From Clostridia bacterium (lineage in GTDB: Bacteria > Bacillota > Clostridia > Oscillospirales > Acutalibacteraceae), in contig JAGAQV010000016.1 in assembly GCA_017622555.1 (NCBI GenBank), positions 58,605 through 122,604 on the forward strand: DNA of 64,000 nucleotides, given 5' to 3'. Below are positions 14,471 to 22,603 of this stretch, in pieces (position 1 is the first letter of the stretch; each line of letters begins with the position of its first letter). A program made the translations under genes and the position numbers. The notes below the pieces were generated by a model, which was not told where the DNA came from, did not search any database, and was given only the letters and a program-made list of their open reading frames with translations.

Positions 14471-16447
14471 ATGATTAAGAAAGGTAGGATTTTGTTGGCT
14501 TTATTTAAGAAAAAAGCGGTTGCGGCCGATGCTCCTATGGACGTTGAAGCTGTAATGAAAAAATATGACAGGGAATCCAACGTTCGTATTTGGGAAGGTA
14601 AGCCCAAGATTGTTATTAATTGTATTCTTGCCGCATTTTCTCTATTTTGTATTTACGTAACCTTTTTTGCAACCTGGCTTGACCATATTCGTTTGGCAAG
14701 CTTTGTTGGCGCGATTGTTTTCATCGGTTTTTTGGTGTTCCCTGCAAGAAAGGGCAGTCAAAAGGTTAATTATATCCCGTGGTATGATTATATTTTAATG
14801 GCTTTGGGCTCGGGTTCGTTTTTTTACATTGTGGTTTATGCACAGCAAATTATTAACCAAGGTATTAAATTTGATAATTATCAAATCATAATTTCTGCTG
14901 TGGGTGTTTTATGTCTTTTGGAGCTTTGCCGCCGCTGTGTCGGTATTCCGATTATTGTGGTTGCGGTTGCATTTATGATTTATGCCCTTTTTTACGGACT
15001 TCAACAGCCCGATTTTATGCGCCGTGTTGTTAAGCTTTTCAGCGGTATTTTTTATACAACCTCCACTGGTGTTTTATCAACACCTATTGCTACTTGCTCA
15101 AAGTATATTGCAATATTTATTATTTTTGGTGCATTTCTTGAAAGAACAGGTATTGCTGACTTCTTTATTAAAATTGCAAACTCAATCGTTGGTGGTTTTT
15201 CGGGCGGTCCTGCAAAGGTTGCTGTTGTTGCATCTGCGCTAGAAGGTATGGTTTCGGGCTCATCGGTTGCTAATACCGTTGGTTCGGGTGCGGTAACAAT
15301 TCCGCTTATGAAAAAGGCAGGCTACAAGCCTGAATTTGCGGCTGCCGCTGAAGCATCTGCTTCAACGGGTGGGCAGATAATGCCCCCTATTATGGGTGCG
15401 GCGGCATTCTTAATGGCTGAAAATATGGGTGTTTCTTACAGTAATATTGTCGTTCGTGCAATTTTACCCGCGGTGCTTTACTTCCTTGGTGTATTTATTG
15501 TAGTACACCTTGAAGCTAAAAAGGAAGGTCTTCGCGGTCTTACAAAGGATGAATTACCAAGGTTTTTACCCCTTTTAAAACAGTCATATTTATTGTTGCC
15601 AATAATAATTTTAATTGCTCTTGTAAGTAGCGGTGCGCGTTCAATTGCATTTGCAGCGGCAATTGCAATTATTGCAGCTATTGTTGTGGGCATCTTTAAT
15701 AAAGAAAATCGCATTACGCCCAAGCGTATTTTTGAAGCCTTGGCTGCAGGCGGTCAGGGTATGATTACGGTTGCTGTTGCTTGTGGTGTGGCTGGTATTA
15801 TTGCCGGCATTATCTCTATAACCGGTCTTGCAACACAGCTTATGACTGCCATTGTCGGTCTTGCGGGCAATAACGTAATTATTGCTTTGTTTCTTACAAT
15901 GCTTGCTTGCATCGTTCTCGGTATGGGTGTGCCTACTACCGCAAACTATTGCATTATGGCGGCAACCTGTGCGCCTATCCTTATGGAAATGGGTGTTCCC
16001 GCTATTGCGGCCCACTTCTTCGTGTTCTATTTCGGTATCGTTGCCGACTTAACACCTCCCGTTGCGCTGGCGGCCTATGCGGGTGCTGCTATTGCACAAG
16101 CAAACCCAATGAAGACTGCATTCACCGCGACCAAGCTTGCCATCGGTGCGTTTATTGTACCTTACATATTTGCACTTAACCCTGCAATGCTGTTTGTTAA
16201 TACCGTTTGGTATGAGGTTGTGCTTATTTGTGTTACTGCAATTATTGGTATGTGCGGTGTATCCGCTGCGCTTGAAGGTTATCTTATTACTAATATGAAA
16301 TGGTACGAACGTATTATTTCGGCAGTTGGTGGCTTGCTTCTTATCTATCCCGGTCTTGTAACCGACAGTATCGGTCTTGGTCTTATCTGTGTTGTGGTGC
16401 TTATTCAGATAATATCTAAAAAAGCACATAAAAAAGTAGAAGCTTAA
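14471..16447 (+). CDS. TRAP transporter permease, fused small and large subunits (TRAP-T)
   Basis: The protein has about 650 residues and many membrane helices. The first ~200 residues correspond to a DctQ-like four-helix part and the rest to DctM. Characteristic segments are FSGGPAKVAVVASALEGMVSGSS, SASTGGQIMPPIMGAAAF and LGMGVPTTANYCIMAA. Together with the TAXI receptor it forms a secondary importer driven by an ion gradient. The ATG at 14471 lacks a ribosome site, whereas AAAGGTAGG at 14480-14488 points to TTG at 14495 (in frame) as the likely true start, giving a protein beginning with ALFKKKAV after Met. Confidence 0.93.
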   Translation: MIKKGRILLALFKKKAVAADAPMDVEAVMKKYDRESNVRIWEGKPKIVINCILAAFSLFCIYVTFFATWLDHIRLASFVGAIVFIGFLVFPARKGSQKVNYIPWYDYILMALGSGSFFYIVVYAQQIINQGIKFDNYQIIISAVGVLCLLELCRRCVGIPIIVVAVAFMIYALFYGLQQPDFMRRVVKLFSGIFYTTSTGVLSTPIATCSKYIAIFIIFGAFLERTGIADFFIKIANSIVGGFSGGPAKVAVVASALEGMVSGSSVANTVGSGAVTIPLMKKAGYKPEFAAAAEASASTGGQIMPPIMGAAAFLMAENMGVSYSNIVVRAILPAVLYFLGVFIVVHLEAKKEGLRGLTKDELPRFLPLLKQSYLLLPIIILIALVSSGARSIAFAAAIAIIAAIVVGIFNKENRITPKRIFEALAAGGQGMITVAVACGVAGIIAGIISITGLATQLMTAIVGLAGNNVIIALFLTMLACIVLGMGVPTTANYCIMAATCAPILMEMGVPAIAAHFFVFYFGIVADLTPPVALAAYAGAAIAQANPMKTAFTATKLAIGAFIVPYIFALNPAMLFVNTVWYEVVLICVTAIIGMCGVSAALEGYLITNMKWYERIISAVGGLLLIYPGLVTDSIGLGLICVVVLIQIISKKAHKKVEA

Positions 16448-16450
16448 GTT

Positions 16451-16486
16451 AAAAGAAGGTCTGAAAAGACCTTCTTTAATTTTTTG
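16451..16486 (+). terminator. Terminator of the TRAP operon
   Basis: AAAGAAGGTC (16452-16461) pairs perfectly with GACCTTCTTT (16468-16477), followed by a T-rich tract. Confidence 0.85.
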
Positions 16487-16497
16487 TAAAAAAGTTG

Positions 16498-16525
16498 TTG
16501 ACAAATAAGAAAATTATGGTATAAT
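16498..16525 (+). promoter_or_regulatory. Promoter of the feo operon
   Basis: TTGACA (16498-16503), a 16-base spacer and perfect TATAAT (16520-16525). The IdeR-like palindrome begins 8 bases downstream, over the likely transcription start. Confidence 0.85.
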
Positions 16526-16532
16526 ATCTTAC

Positions 16533-16550
16533 GGTTAGCAAAGGCTAACC
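16533..16550. promoter_or_regulatory. DtxR/IdeR-like metal-repressor box 1
   Basis: GGTTAGC-AAAG-GCTAACC is a perfect palindrome with 7-base arms, immediately downstream of the feo -10 box. It resembles the TTAGGTTAGSCTAACCTAA family of iron-repressor sites, consistent with Fe-dependent repression of ferrous iron uptake. Confidence 0.75.
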
Positions 16551-16570
16551 AATTTTCGAAGGTGATTATT

Positions 16571-16786
16571 ATGACTTTAAAAGAAGCTATTGAAGGAAAA
16601 GAATATATAATTGCTCAGATAGAAACCGACGATGAGGAATTAGATGCTTTTTTGTTTTCTCTCGGTTGCTATAGTGGCGAACCTATTACCGTGGTTTCAC
16701 GCAAAAAAGCTACCTGCGTTGTTTCTATTAAGGACGCAAGGTACAGTATCGACAATCAGTTAGCAGAAGCAATTGTTCTTTTTTAA
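16571..16786 (+). CDS. feoA: FeoA family protein
   Basis: A protein of 71 residues with the SH3-like FeoA core: start MTLKEAIEGKEYIIAQIETD, then LFSLGCYSGEPITVVSRK and a C-terminal DARYSIDNQLAEAIVL. FeoA is a small cytoplasmic partner of the FeoB ferrous-iron transporter. The ATG at 16571 is preferred over an in-frame GTG at 16562 that overlaps the ribosome site. It precedes feoB, and one iron-repressor-like palindrome lies on each side of it. Confidence 0.92.
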   Translation: MTLKEAIEGKEYIIAQIETDDEELDAFLFSLGCYSGEPITVVSRKKATCVVSIKDARYSIDNQLAEAIVLF

Positions 16787-16823
16787 AAGAAGGGGACAGT
16801 CTGCTGATTGTTTTTTACCCCAA

Positions 16824-16841
16824 AGTTAGCCTATGCTAACT
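16824..16841. promoter_or_regulatory. DtxR/IdeR-like metal-repressor box 2
   Basis: AGTTAGC-CTAT-GCTAACT, a perfect palindrome with 7-base arms, shares the GTTAGC half-site and 4-base centre with box 1. It lies in the feoA-feoB gap about 55 bases before the feoB start, suggesting separate metal control of feoB. Confidence 0.75.
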
Positions 16842-16895
16842 CAATAAATTTGTTTCAACAGGCGTAAGCCGTTAGAATATTTGGAGGAAATAATA

Positions 16896-18938
16896 ATGAG
16901 AATTGCTTTAGCCGGTAACCCCAATTCCGGTAAAACAACAATGTACAATGCTCTTACCGGCAGTAATGAAAAGGTTGGTAACTGGGCAGGTGTTACGGTT
17001 GATAAGAAGGAGCACCCTATAAAGAAGGCATATTGTGACGGTTCAAACGGTCTAATTGCGGTTGACCTTCCCGGCGCTTATTCAATGTCGCCTTTTACCA
17101 GTGAAGAAAGTATCACAAGTACATACGTTAAAAACGAAAATCCCGATGCTATTATCAATATTGTGGATGCAACTAACTTAAGCCGTAGCCTTTTCTTTAC
17201 AACCCAGCTTTTAGAATTGGGAATTCCTGTGGTTGTTGCGCTTAACAAGGCTGATATTAACGAAAAAAAGGAAACGGTAATTGATACCGCTAAATTATCA
17301 CAAAAGCTTGGTTGTCCTGTAATTGATACTGTTTCAACCTCAGCAGATGGTCTTGCAGATGTTGTAAAATCAGCAATTGCTCAGGTTGGCAAAACACAAA
17401 CCGCACCTTATGTTCAGGGGGATGTTGACCTTACAAATAAGCAGGCTGTAATTGCGGCTGACCGCAAGCGTTTTGAGTTCGTAAACGCAATTGTAAAAGA
17501 CGTTGAAACCCGCAAGGTTTTAACTAAAGATAAAAACTTTGGCGACAAAATCGACGCTGTGCTTACAAATAAATGGCTCGGTATTCCGATTTTTGCGGTT
17601 GTAATGTTCCTTGTTTTCCAAATTTCACAGGTTTGGGTTGGCCCTTGGATTGCCGAAGGCGTTGAAATCGGCGGTGTGGCAATTCCAGGTCTTGTTACCC
17701 TTATTGAAATGTTTCAGGAATTTGTTGGCGGTTACATAACAAACCCCTTGCTTTCAGCTTTGGTGGTTGACGGTATTATCGGTGGCGTGGGTGCCGTTCT
17801 TGGCTTCTTACCGCTTGTAATGGTAATGTACTTCCTTATTGCGCTACTCGAAGACTGCGGTTATATGTCACGTGTTGCCGTTGTTTTGGACCCCATCTTT
17901 AAGCGTGTTGGTCTTTCGGGTAAATCGGTTATTCCGTTTGTTATAACTGTTGGTTGCGCTGTACCCGGTGTTATGGCAAGCCGCACCATTCGTAACGAGC
18001 GTGAACGCCGTGCAACAGCAATGCTTGCTCCCTTTATGCCTTGCGGTGCTAAAATTCCCGTAATTGCACTTTTTGCAGGTGTGTTCTTTGAAAATGCAGG
18101 CTGGGTAAGTACCGTTATGTACCTTTCGGGTATTGTGCTTATCTTCCTTGGTGCATTGCTTATTAACCGTATTACAGGCCACAAGGCAAGAAAATCCTTC
18201 TTTATTATTGAGCTTCCCGAATACAAAGTACCTTCCTTCTGGGGTGCGTTTAAGTCAATGTGCTCACGTGGTTGGGCTTATATCGTAAAGGCTGCTACAA
18301 TTATTCTTCTTTGCAATACTGCTGTTCAAATTATGCAAACATTTACTTGGAAGCTTACCGTTGCTAACGATTCCGCAAGTGATTCTATCCTTGCTTCAAT
18401 TGCAGGTCCTTTCGCTTATCTTTTAGTGCCCGTTGTCGGCATTGTTTCCTGGCAGTTGGCAGCGGCTGCTGTTACAGGCTTTATTGCAAAGGAAAACGTT
18501 GTTGGTACCTTGGCAGTTTGCTTTGGTCTTACAAGCTTTATTAACGTTGATGAATTGGTGCTTGAAGGCGGTGCTGACGTGGTTGCACAGTCAATGGGTC
18601 TTACCGCTGCTGCGGCACTTGCATACCTCATGTTTAACCTTTTCACACCTCCTTGCTTTGCGGCTATTGGCGCTATGAATGCCGAAATGAAGAGCGCAAA
18701 ATGGATTTGGGGCGGTATTGGCTTACAGCTTGGCGTTGGTTATACAGTTTCATATTTTGTTTACACCATCGGTACACTTATAGTTGATGCATCAGCGCTT
18801 AATATCCCTGTTGCTATTGCAGGTCTTGCAGCAGTTCTTGTTATGGTGGGCATAGTTGTTGCGCTTATAATTCATAACGACAAGAAAATGAAGGCTGAAT
18901 ACGAATTTAAAAAAGCTGAAAAGGCGGCGGTTAAATAA
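16896..18938 (+). CDS. feoB: Ferrous iron transport protein B
   Basis: The protein has 680 residues. The N-terminal GTPase domain starts at once with GNPNSGKTT (G1), then DLPGAYSMSPF (G3) and NKAD (G4). A membrane domain with two gate segments follows from about residue 225. Conserved elements are GYMSRVAV, VPFVITVGCAVPGVMASRT, MPCGAKIPV and the C-terminal half with FIAKENVVGTL and LTPPCFAAI-like FTPPCFAAI. It imports Fe(II) under anoxic conditions. GGAGG at 16882-16886 selects the ATG at 16896. The gene overlaps the Cys-rich partner by one base. Confidence 0.96.
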   Translation: MRIALAGNPNSGKTTMYNALTGSNEKVGNWAGVTVDKKEHPIKKAYCDGSNGLIAVDLPGAYSMSPFTSEESITSTYVKNENPDAIINIVDATNLSRSLFFTTQLLELGIPVVVALNKADINEKKETVIDTAKLSQKLGCPVIDTVSTSADGLADVVKSAIAQVGKTQTAPYVQGDVDLTNKQAVIAADRKRFEFVNAIVKDVETRKVLTKDKNFGDKIDAVLTNKWLGIPIFAVVMFLVFQISQVWVGPWIAEGVEIGGVAIPGLVTLIEMFQEFVGGYITNPLLSALVVDGIIGGVGAVLGFLPLVMVMYFLIALLEDCGYMSRVAVVLDPIFKRVGLSGKSVIPFVITVGCAVPGVMASRTIRNERERRATAMLAPFMPCGAKIPVIALFAGVFFENAGWVSTVMYLSGIVLIFLGALLINRITGHKARKSFFIIELPEYKVPSFWGAFKSMCSRGWAYIVKAATIILLCNTAVQIMQTFTWKLTVANDSASDSILASIAGPFAYLLVPVVGIVSWQLAAAAVTGFIAKENVVGTLAVCFGLTSFINVDELVLEGGADVVAQSMGLTAAAALAYLMFNLFTPPCFAAIGAMNAEMKSAKWIWGGIGLQLGVGYTVSYFVYTIGTLIVDASALNIPVAIAGLAAVLVMVGIVVALIIHNDKKMKAEYEFKKAEKAAVK

Positions 18939-19123
18939 TGGGTGATTATATTGTTTTGGCAATTCTTGTTATAGTAATTGTCGCTATAATAATTTATCTT
19001 TACCGGCAAAAGAAAAACGGGCAGGTCTGTATTGGCTGTCCACATTCGAAGCAATGCGCACAGAAAACCGGCTCTGACTGTAGCGGCAACTGCAGTGGCT
19101 GCAGCGGTTGTTCTTCAAAATAG
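18938..19123 (+). CDS. FeoB-associated Cys-rich membrane protein
   Basis: The protein has 61 residues: one N-terminal membrane helix (about 4-24) and a cytoplasmic tail with nine cysteines in CIGCPHSKQC and the GNCSGCSGCSSK end. This is the small protein often coded directly after feoB in Firmicutes, replacing FeoC. Its start shares one base with the feoB stop, so translation is coupled. The Cys cluster could bind iron or an Fe-S cluster, but its exact role is not established. Confidence 0.9.
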   Translation: MGDYIVLAILVIVIVAIIIYLYRQKKNGQVCIGCPHSKQCAQKTGSDCSGNCSGCSGCSSK

Positions 19124-19130
19124 GATATAT

Positions 19131-19163
19131 AAAAAGACAGCACTGTACAGTGCTGTCTTTTTA
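19131..19163 (+). terminator. Terminator of the feo operon
   Basis: Perfect 15-base arms (AAAAAGACAGCACTG at 19131-19145 and its complement at 19148-19162) around TA, with T tract. It is symmetric enough to act in both directions. Confidence 0.9.
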
Positions 19164-19204
19164 GTTCAAATTATAGTATATTTGTTATGATAATCTCTGA
19201 CTTA

Positions 19205-19945
19205 TTAATGCTTTTGACAAAGTTTTTTAATAAAGTCAGCTAAGAAGTAGTAAACCGGAATAGTTAAAAATATTAACCAACCTGGGTGCCAGAACTCGTT
19301 TACCATACCTACGTATAAATATATCATGGCTGCAAGTACGGGGTAGCAAAATTCGCTTGCATTTTTGCGGGCAATGGCGTCAAGAAGGGTATAATAAAGC
19401 GGAATGGTTAAAAAAACAAGCCAACCAAGTCCCCAGCCGCCGCAAATTTCAAGTGAGCCAAACAAAATATATAAAATAACGGCGACAATGGGGTAGGGGA
19501 AGCGCTTAAAAAATCGGAAAGCTCGGGAATCAATCGGTTTTTGCGGAAAAACAACGTGACCGTTTTCGGTAACGTTAACGTCATTTTTATCAATATGTAC
19601 GTTTGTGTCAGCCGTGTCAACGTGAATACCCGTTAAGTCAATATTAACCTTATCACCTGTTCGGCTTTCAACGTGAATACCTGCAGGGGAAATATCAACC
19701 TTGTCGTTTTCGGACTGTGGTTCTTCGGGTTTTTCTTCAGCTTTTTCACCAAACACCAAGCCATCAAGTGAAACATTATAAAGCTTTGAAAGTGCAATAA
19801 GGTTTTCGGTATCGGGCGAGCTTTCGCCTTTTTCCCATTTGCTTACTGCCTGACGTGAAACACCAATTTTATCGGCAAGTTCTTCTTGTGAAAAGCCGGC
19901 AGCTTTGCGGTGCTGATATAATTTTTCGCCAATATTTTTATCCAT
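19205..19945 (-). CDS. Membrane-bound XRE-family regulator with internal repeats
   Basis: The protein has 246 residues. The N-terminal helix-turn-helix (about 4-60) contains GFSQEELADKIGVSRQAVSKWE. A hydrophilic linker holds two near-repeats around GIHVESRTG and GIHVDTADT. The C-terminal half is membrane-embedded and carries a duplicated segment, GWLVFLTIPLYYTLLDAI and GWLIFLTIPVYYFLADFI. ATG at 19945 is chosen because AAAGGA lies 8 bases upstream of it on the minus strand. Target genes are unknown, and a TACCACC...TGGTAGT inverted repeat upstream may be its own operator. Confidence 0.88.
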   Translation of the reverse strand: MDKNIGEKLYQHRKAAGFSQEELADKIGVSRQAVSKWEKGESSPDTENLIALSKLYNVSLDGLVFGEKAEEKPEEPQSENDKVDISPAGIHVESRTGDKVNIDLTGIHVDTADTNVHIDKNDVNVTENGHVVFPQKPIDSRAFRFFKRFPYPIVAVILYILFGSLEICGGWGLGWLVFLTIPLYYTLLDAIARKNASEFCYPVLAAMIYLYVGMVNEFWHPGWLIFLTIPVYYFLADFIKKLCQKH

Positions 19946-20001
19946 AAACATCATCCTTTTGTGTTTTTGCAAATAAAGTATAACATATATTTTAAGGTTT
20001 T

Positions 20002-20019
20002 ACCACCAAAAATGGTAGT
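20002..20019 (-). promoter_or_regulatory. Candidate autoregulatory inverted repeat
   Basis: ACCACCA (20002-20008), AAAA, TGGTAGT (20013-20019): 7-base arms with one mismatch, upstream of a minus-strand TATACT that could serve the XRE gene. Confidence 0.4.
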
Positions 20020-20087
20020 CAATTTCGCAACTTTTGGTTGACAAGGCTATCACGGCTTGTTCGAATCCCCATTAAATATTAGAATAA

Positions 20088-20122
20088 CAAAAAGCACCAA
20101 CCTTACGGTCAGTGCTTTTTAT
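20088..20122 (-). terminator. Terminator of tRNA-Ser
   Basis: AAAAAGCAC...ACC and GGT...GTGCTTTTT pair around TTAC at about 20089-20120, directly after the CCA end of the tRNA on the minus strand. Confidence 0.8.
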
Positions 20123-20214
20123 TGGCGCAGAGATGGGGATTCGAACCCCCGAAGTGGTATTAGCACTTACACGATTTCCAGTCGTGCGCCTTAGACCAGC
20201 TCAGCCATCTCTGC
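20123..20214 (-). tRNA. tRNA-Ser (anticodon GGA)
   Basis: Read on the minus strand, the gene starts at 20214. The acceptor stem GCAGAGA pairs with TCTCTGC, the anticodon loop CTGGAAA within CACGA/TCGTG stem gives GGA, and the long variable arm is of class II type. The T arm contains GGTTCGAATCC, the discriminator is G, and CCA is encoded (20123-20125). It has its own promoter and terminator. Confidence 0.95.
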
Positions 20215-20237
20215 ATGCGTTTTATGAACACCATACT

Positions 20238-20266
20238 AGTATAACAAAAAGATATTCAAAAATCAA
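20238..20266 (-). promoter_or_regulatory. Promoter of tRNA-Ser
   Basis: On the minus strand TTGATT (20261-20266), a 17-base spacer and TATACT (20238-20243), about 24 bases before the tRNA. Confidence 0.7.
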
Positions 20267-20280
20267 GAAAAAATTTTTTC

Positions 20281-20309
20281 TTGTATAAAAAAGATAAATG
20301 TGATATATT
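20281..20309 (+). promoter_or_regulatory. Promoter of the sodium symporter gene
   Basis: TTGTAT (20281-20286), a 17-base spacer and TATATT (20304-20309). A 20-base palindrome CAAGAAAAAATTTTTTCTTG (20264-20283) lies between this and the divergent tRNA promoter. Confidence 0.55.
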
Positions 20310-20336
20310 GATTACAATAAACCTTAGGAGGTTATT

Positions 20337-21707
20337 ATGGAGAGAGAAAAGCTTTCAAGCCGTTTGGGCTTCATATTGCTTAGCGCCGGTTGCGCTATCG
20401 GTATAGGCAACGTGTGGAAATTTCCCTGGATGGTAGGTCAATACGGCGGCGCAATTTTTGTACTTATTTATTTGTTCTTTTTGGTTGTTATGGGTCTTCC
20501 TGTAATGACAATGGAATTCGCCCTCGGTCGTGCTTCGCAAAAAAGCCCTGCTGCAATGTACAAGCAGTTAGAACCCAAGGGCTCGAAATGGCATTGGCAC
20601 GGTTATATGGCCTTTGCGGGCAACTATATTTTAATGATGTTTTACACCACTGTTACCGGTTGGATGATTAACTACTTCGTTAAAATGGCAAGCGGTAAAT
20701 TTGTTGGCACCACGCCCGAAACCGTCCCCAATATATTTGGCGAAATGGTTTCTGACCCTGTTCAAATGGTGCTGTTTATGGCAATTGCCGTAATTATTGG
20801 TATCGGTGTTTGCGCTTTGGGGGTAAACAAGGGTGTTGAGAAAATTAGTAAATATTTAATGCTTGCGCTTCTTGCGATTATGGTGGTACTTGCAATTAAC
20901 AGCTGCTTTTTAAAAGGCGGCGATGCAGGTCTTAAGTTCTACTTATTGCCCGACTGGGATAAATTTATCAACAATAACCCCGGTGCAGTTGTGGTTGGCG
21001 CAATGAATCAGGCATTCTTTACATTGTCGCTTGGTATCGGTTCAATGGCTATTTTTGGTAGTTATCTCGATAAAAAGCGTTCACTTTTGGGTGAGGCTGT
21101 TAATGTGGCTTCGCTTGATACCTTTGTTGCATTCACCTCGGGTCTTATTATTTTCCCCGCTGCATTCGCTTACAACATTCCTGTTGATGCAGGTCCCAAC
21201 CTTATATTTATCACCCTTCCCAATGTGTTTAACAATTTGCCTTTGGGTAGAGTTTGGGGCACACTTTTCTTTGTGTTTATGTCCTTTGCGGCGCTTTCAA
21301 CCGTTATTGCGGTGTTCGAAAACATTATTGCCTGCAGTATGGACCTCTTTAAATGGGGCCGCAAAAAAGCTTGCCTTATTAACGGCATTGCTTTGTTTGT
21401 GTTGTCACTCCCATGCGCACTTGGCTTTAATGTGTGGTCAGGCTTTGTTCCGTTTGCAAAAGGTACAAATTTCCTTGATTTAGAGGACTTTATCGTAAAC
21501 TTTATAATGCTTCCCGTTGGTGCGTTCCTCTTTATTGTTTTCTGCACCTGGAAATTTGGCTGGGGTTGGAAAAACTTCAAGGAAGAAGCCAACACAGGCA
21601 AGGGCCTAAAGGTTCAAAACTGGATGCGTATTTACATGCAGTTTATTTTACCTGTTTTCGTGCTTGTAATTTTGGTTTACGGTCTTGTAACATTTAAATA
21701 TCGTTAA
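20337..21707 (+). CDS. Neurotransmitter:sodium symporter (SNF) family transporter
   Basis: The protein has 456 residues and about twelve helices. It carries the NSS opening SSRLGFILLSAGCAIGIGNVWKFPW (split here by description) with the sodium-site residues of helix 1, YLFFLVVMGLPVMTMEFALGR in helix 2, and NQAFFTLSLGIGSMAIFGSY in helix 6. Bacterial members take up amino acids or amines with sodium (LeuT, TnaT, MhsT). The substrate is not predictable here. The gene is monocistronic, with RBS TAGGAGG just before the ATG. Confidence 0.94.
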   Translation: MEREKLSSRLGFILLSAGCAIGIGNVWKFPWMVGQYGGAIFVLIYLFFLVVMGLPVMTMEFALGRASQKSPAAMYKQLEPKGSKWHWHGYMAFAGNYILMMFYTTVTGWMINYFVKMASGKFVGTTPETVPNIFGEMVSDPVQMVLFMAIAVIIGIGVCALGVNKGVEKISKYLMLALLAIMVVLAINSCFLKGGDAGLKFYLLPDWDKFINNNPGAVVVGAMNQAFFTLSLGIGSMAIFGSYLDKKRSLLGEAVNVASLDTFVAFTSGLIIFPAAFAYNIPVDAGPNLIFITLPNVFNNLPLGRVWGTLFFVFMSFAALSTVIAVFENIIACSMDLFKWGRKKACLINGIALFVLSLPCALGFNVWSGFVPFAKGTNFLDLEDFIVNFIMLPVGAFLFIVFCTWKFGWGWKNFKEEANTGKGLKVQNWMRIYMQFILPVFVLVILVYGLVTFKYR

Positions 21708-21710
21708 AAT

Positions 21711-21745
21711 TAAAAGCGAGGTGGTAACACCTCGCTTTTTTATAT
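21711..21745. terminator. Bidirectional terminator
   Basis: AAAAGCGAGGTG (21712-21723) pairs with CACCTCGCTTTT (21728-21739) around GTAA, between the convergent symporter and DMT genes. Confidence 0.88.
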
Positions 21746-22603
21746 ACTAAAAACTATAACTGTTATTGCGCCTAAAATAATAATCATTATATTTTTAAGT
21801 GTAAGCTTTTCCTTGAAAAATAAAATGCCCAAAAGTGTGGAAAGCAAAATAACCGAAATGTTTTGCAAAGGGAAAAATGCCGCACTTTTAATTCGACCTG
21901 CCAAAATTGTGTTAAATAAATTTGCACCGCCAAAGCAAAGGCCGGCAACAGTCGGAAAAACAACATTACGGCGTTGAATTTTAGCCTTGGTTTTACAAGC
22001 CGAAAAGCCAATAATTGAAGCAAGAAACGCTAAAGAGAAGGCAATAATTAAAAATTCATTTCGTTCATTTGCATAGGCCGAGCTTTGCTGTACCTTTTGC
22101 ATAATACCCAAGCCACCGGATGACAGCATAGCAATTATAATCGGCAATATGAATGTTTTGCCGCTTTGGGAATCTTTTTCTTTGCCGATAACTGTAAATG
22201 CTATGGTACTAAGCGCTAACACAAAGCCCAATAAATCGGTAAGAGTAAAAGCCTCATCCCAAAAAATTGAGCCTGAAACGGTGGGTATAATAAACCCAAG
22301 TGAATAAATAACGCTACAAATTGCTGTACTACCATTTTTAAGAGCAAGAGTGAACATCCATTGTGATAAAATCAGCAAAACACCGTAAATAATGCCGTAT
22401 ATAATTGTAGTAGCTGACAGGGAAGAAAAGGATGTTATGTTAAAGGATATAAGCAGTAAAGCAGCTGACAAAAACAGCATTGCCTGGGAAAAGAAAAAAT
22501 GAGACGTTTCTTTATTGTCGGAGGCAGTTTTTTTGGAAGCAATATTTCGCCCTGAGGTTAATGAAACCGATAAAAGCAAAAAAAGCAAATTTTCTTTTGT
22601 CAT
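21740..22603 (-). CDS. EamA/DMT-superfamily transporter
   Basis: The protein has 287 residues and ten predicted helices in two halves, the layout of drug/metabolite transporters. Segments such as YGIIYGVLLILSQWMFTLAL and GLCFGGANLFNTILAGRIKSAAFFPL resemble the EamA repeat. It overlaps the GH5 gene by 4 bases, so the two are coupled. A carrier coupled to a cytoplasmic beta-glycosidase suggests uptake or efflux of a sugar or aglycone. This is an inference. Confidence 0.82.
   Translation of the reverse strand: MTKENLLFLLLSVSLTSGRNIASKKTASDNKETSHFFFSQAMLFLSAALLLISFNITSFSSLSATTIIYGIIYGVLLILSQWMFTLALKNGSTAICSVIYSLGFIIPTVSGSIFWDEAFTLTDLLGFVLALSTIAFTVIGKEKDSQSGKTFILPIIIAMLSSGGLGIMQKVQQSSAYANERNEFLIIAFSLAFLASIIGFSACKTKAKIQRRNVVFPTVAGLCFGGANLFNTILAGRIKSAAFFPLQNISVILLSTLLGILFFKEKLTLKNIMIIILGAITVIVFSI

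Noticed and set aside
15641-16504. Open frames antisense to the TRAP permease
   Set aside because: They mirror the codon pattern of the permease gene; they are rich in His, Asn, Cys and Thr, and have no start signals.
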